6,654 bases of DNA, from assembly GCA_018064545.1 (NCBI GenBank), contig JAGHUY010000190.1, positions 1 through 6,654 on the forward strand. The letters run 5' to 3'. The position numbers were made by a program, and so were the translations under genes. The stretch is from Candidatus Apopatosoma intestinale (GTDB lineage: Bacteria; Bacillota; Clostridia; Oscillospirales; CAG-272). Position 1 is the first letter of the stretch, and every line of letters starts with the position of its first letter. The notes below the pieces were generated by a model. It made no database searches. It was not told where the DNA came from and saw only the letters and a program-made list of their open reading frames with translations. Below are positions 5,896 through 6,654 of this stretch, one piece after another.

Positions 5896-6654
5896 ATGAA
5901 AAAGAAAAGAAGCGAACCCCGCGATAAAAAACGCGCTGGCCTCGGAAAACTTCTCGGGCTTCTCATGGCCGCTTTTGTGGCGATGGCTTCCTTTATCCAG
6001 TTCGGACTGAAAAAAGACCTGTACGGGTTTACTTATTATTACGCTCACGGCTTTGTCAGCTCTTTCGGAAAGCGGGAACGGAATCTGATCGAAAAGACCG
6101 ATCTTCCCGTTGTTTCCCAAGCGACGGAGGAGATAGCGTCTAACAGCCGCGTGACGGTCAGTCACGCCATGTGGCTCGTCAATGCCGGGTATCCGATCTC
6201 GGAGGAGGCCGTGTCATCCGTCGAGCTTTTCGAGTCGGAAAACGGATGGCTCGTCTCGTCTACCGCCTATGAGAAACTGGCGGAACTCTTTGCCGCCTGT
6301 CGGGAGGAGACGGGAAGCGATCCCATCGTGACCAGTGCCTATCGGACTTTTGAGGAGCAGGAAGCGTTATATGCCAGTACGCCGGACGTGGCGGTGGAGG
6401 CGGGGACAAGTGAACACCAATGCGGGCTTGCCGTAGACATCAAAACGGAGGGTTATGCTTCGCGCCGCTTCATCCTCAGGGTTTGCGGAATGTGGTGGGA
6501 GAAAAACGCGGCTCGTTTCGGCTTTATCATCCGCTATCCCTATTGGGGTCGGAAAACCACAATGGTGACGTATGAACCGCGGCATTTGCGGTATGTGGGG
6601 GTTCCTCATGCCGAGATCATCACGCGAAGCCATATTACGCTCGAAGAGTATTAT
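5896..6654 (+). CDS. VanY-type D-alanyl-D-alanine carboxypeptidase (peptidase M15B), 3' end cut by window
   Basis: The frame stays open to the last base (253 codons), so the C-terminus lies outside. M15B enzymes are zinc D,D-carboxypeptidases that remove the terminal D-Ala from peptidoglycan stem peptides on the outer face of the membrane. Residues 1-15 are very basic (MKKKRSEPRDKKR), followed by a membrane helix at about 16-38, so it is probably an anchored extracellular enzyme. The catalytic domain (about 120-253) shows SAYRTFEEQEALY (147-159), AGTSEHQCGLAVDIK (169-183; zinc ligands His174 and Asp181), WWEKNAARFGFIIRYP (200-215) and EPRHLRYVG (227-235; catalytic Glu227, zinc ligand His230), then the usual HA..I...ITLEEY tail. 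The family normally reads EPWHFRYVG, so Trp to Arg and Phe to Leu are departures beside the active site. AGGAG at 5887-5891 precedes the ATG. There is no reason to infer glycopeptide resistance, as no other van genes are present. Confidence 0.93.
   Translation, partial: MKKKRSEPRDKKRAGLGKLLGLLMAAFVAMASFIQFGLKKDLYGFTYYYAHGFVSSFGKRERNLIEKTDLPVVSQATEEIASNSRVTVSHAMWLVNAGYPISEEAVSSVELFESENGWLVSSTAYEKLAELFAACREETGSDPIVTSAYRTFEEQEALYASTPDVAVEAGTSEHQCGLAVDIKTEGYASRRFILRVCGMWWEKNAARFGFIIRYPYWGRKTTMVTYEPRHLRYVGVPHAEIITRSHITLEEYY

Noticed and set aside
5896..6654. Vancomycin resistance determinant
   Set aside because: Only a VanY-like peptidase is present. VanY-type carboxypeptidases are common chromosomal cell wall enzymes, and no vanH, vanA/B, vanX or vanRS gene is visible.

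Overview
This window reads as an ordinary, compact stretch of a Bacillota chromosome, most likely class Clostridia (perhaps an uncultured gut-type lineage). The evidence is the combination of an FMN riboswitch before a RibU-type riboflavin S component, an S-box (SAM-I) riboswitch before metK, a RecD2 helicase of the YrrC kind, a ComF phosphoribosyltransferase and a VanY-type D,D-carboxypeptidase. All genes lie on the + strand with very short or negative spacing. Base composition looks balanced, near half G+C, with no visible island. The lineage call is inference from gene content.

Region 1 (1-1138) is a flavin-controlled transcript. The window opens inside the 3' end of an FMN riboswitch. A compact terminator follows, and a 7-bp antiterminator pairing is visible. 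Next come a riboflavin ECF S component (ribU) and, through an ATGA overlap, a small COG2426-type membrane protein. The natural start of ribU appears to be ATG 84, but an in-frame TGA at 108-110 interrupts the frame after eight codons. This is the most striking anomaly here.

Region 2 (1139-2610) is a self-contained metK unit: a near-consensus promoter with an extended -10, a SAM-I aptamer that seems to lack its P4 hairpin, an intrinsic terminator with a visible competing antiterminator, then methionine adenosyltransferase. Excess SAM would shut off SAM synthesis. A long hairpin with a T-run ends the unit, and that T-run directly abuts the next start codon.

Region 3 (2611-6654) is a tightly packed run: a small unrecognised membrane-anchored protein, recD2 (ATGA overlap), comF (17-nt overlap, TTG start) and an M15B/VanY carboxypeptidase cut by the window end. 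recD2 and comF both concern DNA handling (helicase, DNA uptake-associated protein). The carboxypeptidase trims peptidoglycan stem peptides and may only share the transcript.

I saw no tRNA, rRNA, CRISPR array, insertion sequence or attachment site. No untranslated stretch exceeds about 225 bases. I found no clear undescribed multi-gene system. The best leads are the interrupted ribU, the COG2426 protein under FMN control, the P4-less SAM riboswitch and the hairpin that masks a ribosome binding site.
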